Source: Paraburkholderia silvatlantica (GTDB taxonomy: Bacteria; Pseudomonadota; Gammaproteobacteria; Burkholderiales; Burkholderiaceae). Taken from it: a stretch of 64,000 nucleotides of DNA. Below the pieces are notes generated by a model. The model saw only the letters and a program-made list of their open reading frames with translations. It had not been told where the DNA came from and ran no database searches. A program made the position numbers and the translations under genes. Of the stretch, positions 63,249-64,000 are shown in pieces. The DNA is taken from the NCBI RefSeq assembly GCF_003096715.1, contig NZ_QEOL01000005.1:62001-126000 (forward strand), given 5' to 3'. Positions within the stretch are counted from its first letter, which is position 1, and each line of letters starts with the position of its first letter.

Positions 63249-64000
63249 ATGGCAAAGGCGTTCGCATCCCAGGCCGACCTCGAAGAAAAGAAGGTCACCT
63301 TCACGCAGCTCTCGGAAAACGCCTACGCGTACACCACCGAAGGCGACCCCAACTCGGGCGTGATCATCGGCGACGACGGCGTGCTGATCGTCGACACCAC
63401 GGCCACGCCCGCCATGGCGCAGGACCTCATCGCAAAGATCCGCACCGTTACCGACAAGCCGATCAAATACGTCGTGCTCTCGCACTATCACGCGGTGCGC
63501 GTGCTTGGCGCTTCGGCGTACTTCAAGGAAGGCGCGCAGCAGATCATCGCGAGCCGCGGCACGTATGAAATGATCGTCGAGCGCGGCGAAGCCGACATGA
63601 AGTCGGAAATCGAGCGCTTCCCGCGCCTGTTCGCGGGCGTCGAAACGGTGCCGGGCCTCACGTGGCCCACGCTCGTGTTCGAGAAGGAAATCACGCTGTC
63701 CCTCGGCAAGCTCGAAGTGAAGATCGCGCACCTCGGCTCGGGTCACACGAAGGGCGACACCGTGGTGTGGCTGCCGCAGCAGAAGGTGCTGTTCTCGGGC
63801 GACCTCGTCGAATACGACGCTGCGTGCTATTGCGGCGACGCCCAGCTCGCCGAATGGCCCGCCACGCTCGAAGCGCTGCGCTCGCTTGGCGCCGAAAAGC
63901 TCGTGCCGGGCCGCGGCCCCGCGCTGCTCGACCCCGTGCAAGTCAACAAGGGTCTCGACTACACGAAGGACTTCGTGACCACGCTGCTCGCGCAAGGCCG
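63249..64000 (+). CDS. MBL-fold metallo-hydrolase with altered metal motif (3'-truncated by window)
   Basis: About 250 residues present; the frame stays open to the window edge, so the gene is incomplete here. The start ATG 63249 has GGAGA six bases upstream. Metallo-beta-lactamase fold: SGVIIGDDGVLIVDTTATP, then LSHYHAVRVLGAS where HxHxDH is expected. His79 and His81 are kept but the DH pair is VR. Later His166 (GSGHTKGD), Asp185 (FSGDLVEY) and PGRG with Arg222 where His is usual. The family hydrolyses diverse thioesters, lactones or quinoprotein-linked substrates; function here is unassigned. Confidence 0.88.
   Translation, partial: MAKAFASQADLEEKKVTFTQLSENAYAYTTEGDPNSGVIIGDDGVLIVDTTATPAMAQDLIAKIRTVTDKPIKYVVLSHYHAVRVLGASAYFKEGAQQIIASRGTYEMIVERGEADMKSEIERFPRLFAGVETVPGLTWPTLVFEKEITLSLGKLEVKIAHLGSGHTKGDTVVWLPQQKVLFSGDLVEYDAACYCGDAQLAEWPATLEALRSLGAEKLVPGRGPALLDPVQVNKGLDYTKDFVTTLLAQG

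Noticed and set aside
63108..63568. ATG with GAGGGG just upstream opening a long frame before the MBL gene
   Set aside because: The frame runs out of phase through the MBL gene and yields an Arg/His-rich product; the same bases fit a -10 element.

Overview
The window is a high-GC (roughly two-thirds G+C) chromosomal segment of a betaproteobacterium of the order Burkholderiales, most probably a Paraburkholderia or Burkholderia. The basis is the Burkholderia-style hopanoid cluster, the DUF3138 porin in a polyamine locus, the many GNAT/MocR, IclR and RpiR regulators, and the strong GC3 bias. It is ordinary dense chromosome: no rRNA, tRNA, CRISPR array, insertion sequence or prophage was recognised.

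Region 1 (1-21,300) is dominated by hopanoid biosynthesis and transport. It holds the 3' part of shc, then hpnG, a hotdog thioesterase, mlaA coupled to the hopanoid RND transporter hpnN, hpnM (an MlaC-type carrier), hpnH with ispH, hpnC-hpnB and hpnA. The cluster is interrupted by a two-component system divergent from cstA (pyruvate/peptide-type carbon-starvation transporter) with its small YbdD-like partner, by a secreted beta-propeller-like protein, and by a small repeat-containing protein of unknown function. Together these genes make squalene-derived hopanoids, add the adenosyl-derived side chain and move lipids to the outer membrane.

Region 2 (21,300-31,500) is a mosaic of single genes: acylphosphatase, an EgtD-like histidine methyltransferase, RarD, a Mpo1-like membrane protein, a HAD hydrolase, a dienelactone hydrolase fused to a SnoaL-like domain, a periplasmic DRGH nuclease with a small downstream gene, and a three-gene cluster rubrerythrin / Fe-S oxidoreductase / DUF3501.

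Region 3 (31,500-50,300) begins with a MocR-type regulator beside the remnant of a GNAT gene and an aldo/keto reductase. It continues as a complete putrescine module: two PuuB-like oxidases, a DUF3138 porin, PotFGHI uptake, a SpuC-type transaminase, PuuA and PuuD on the minus strand, then a PuuR-like regulator and PuuC on the plus strand. Imported putrescine would be gamma-glutamylated, oxidised, dehydrogenated and hydrolysed to GABA, with SpuC giving a non-glutamylated route.

Region 4 (49,800-64,000) holds a MarR regulator divergent from a DHA2 efflux pump with a clear palindromic operator on the promoter, an AEC transporter, a tiny glycine-zipper protein, a carbohydrate ABC transporter split over two divergent units together with an SDR dehydrogenase and an RpiR regulator, a cytochrome P450, two tandem IclR regulators and the start of an unusual metallo-beta-lactamase-fold protein that runs off the window edge.

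The most noteworthy non-coding signals are an 18-bp perfect palindrome plus three TACGTAGTT direct repeats before cstA, six tandem 11-bp units running into the hpnA stop codon, a 7 x 9-bp in-frame microsatellite, an inverted repeat covering the MocR ribosome-binding site, and two mutually exclusive hairpins at the SDR ribosome-binding site.
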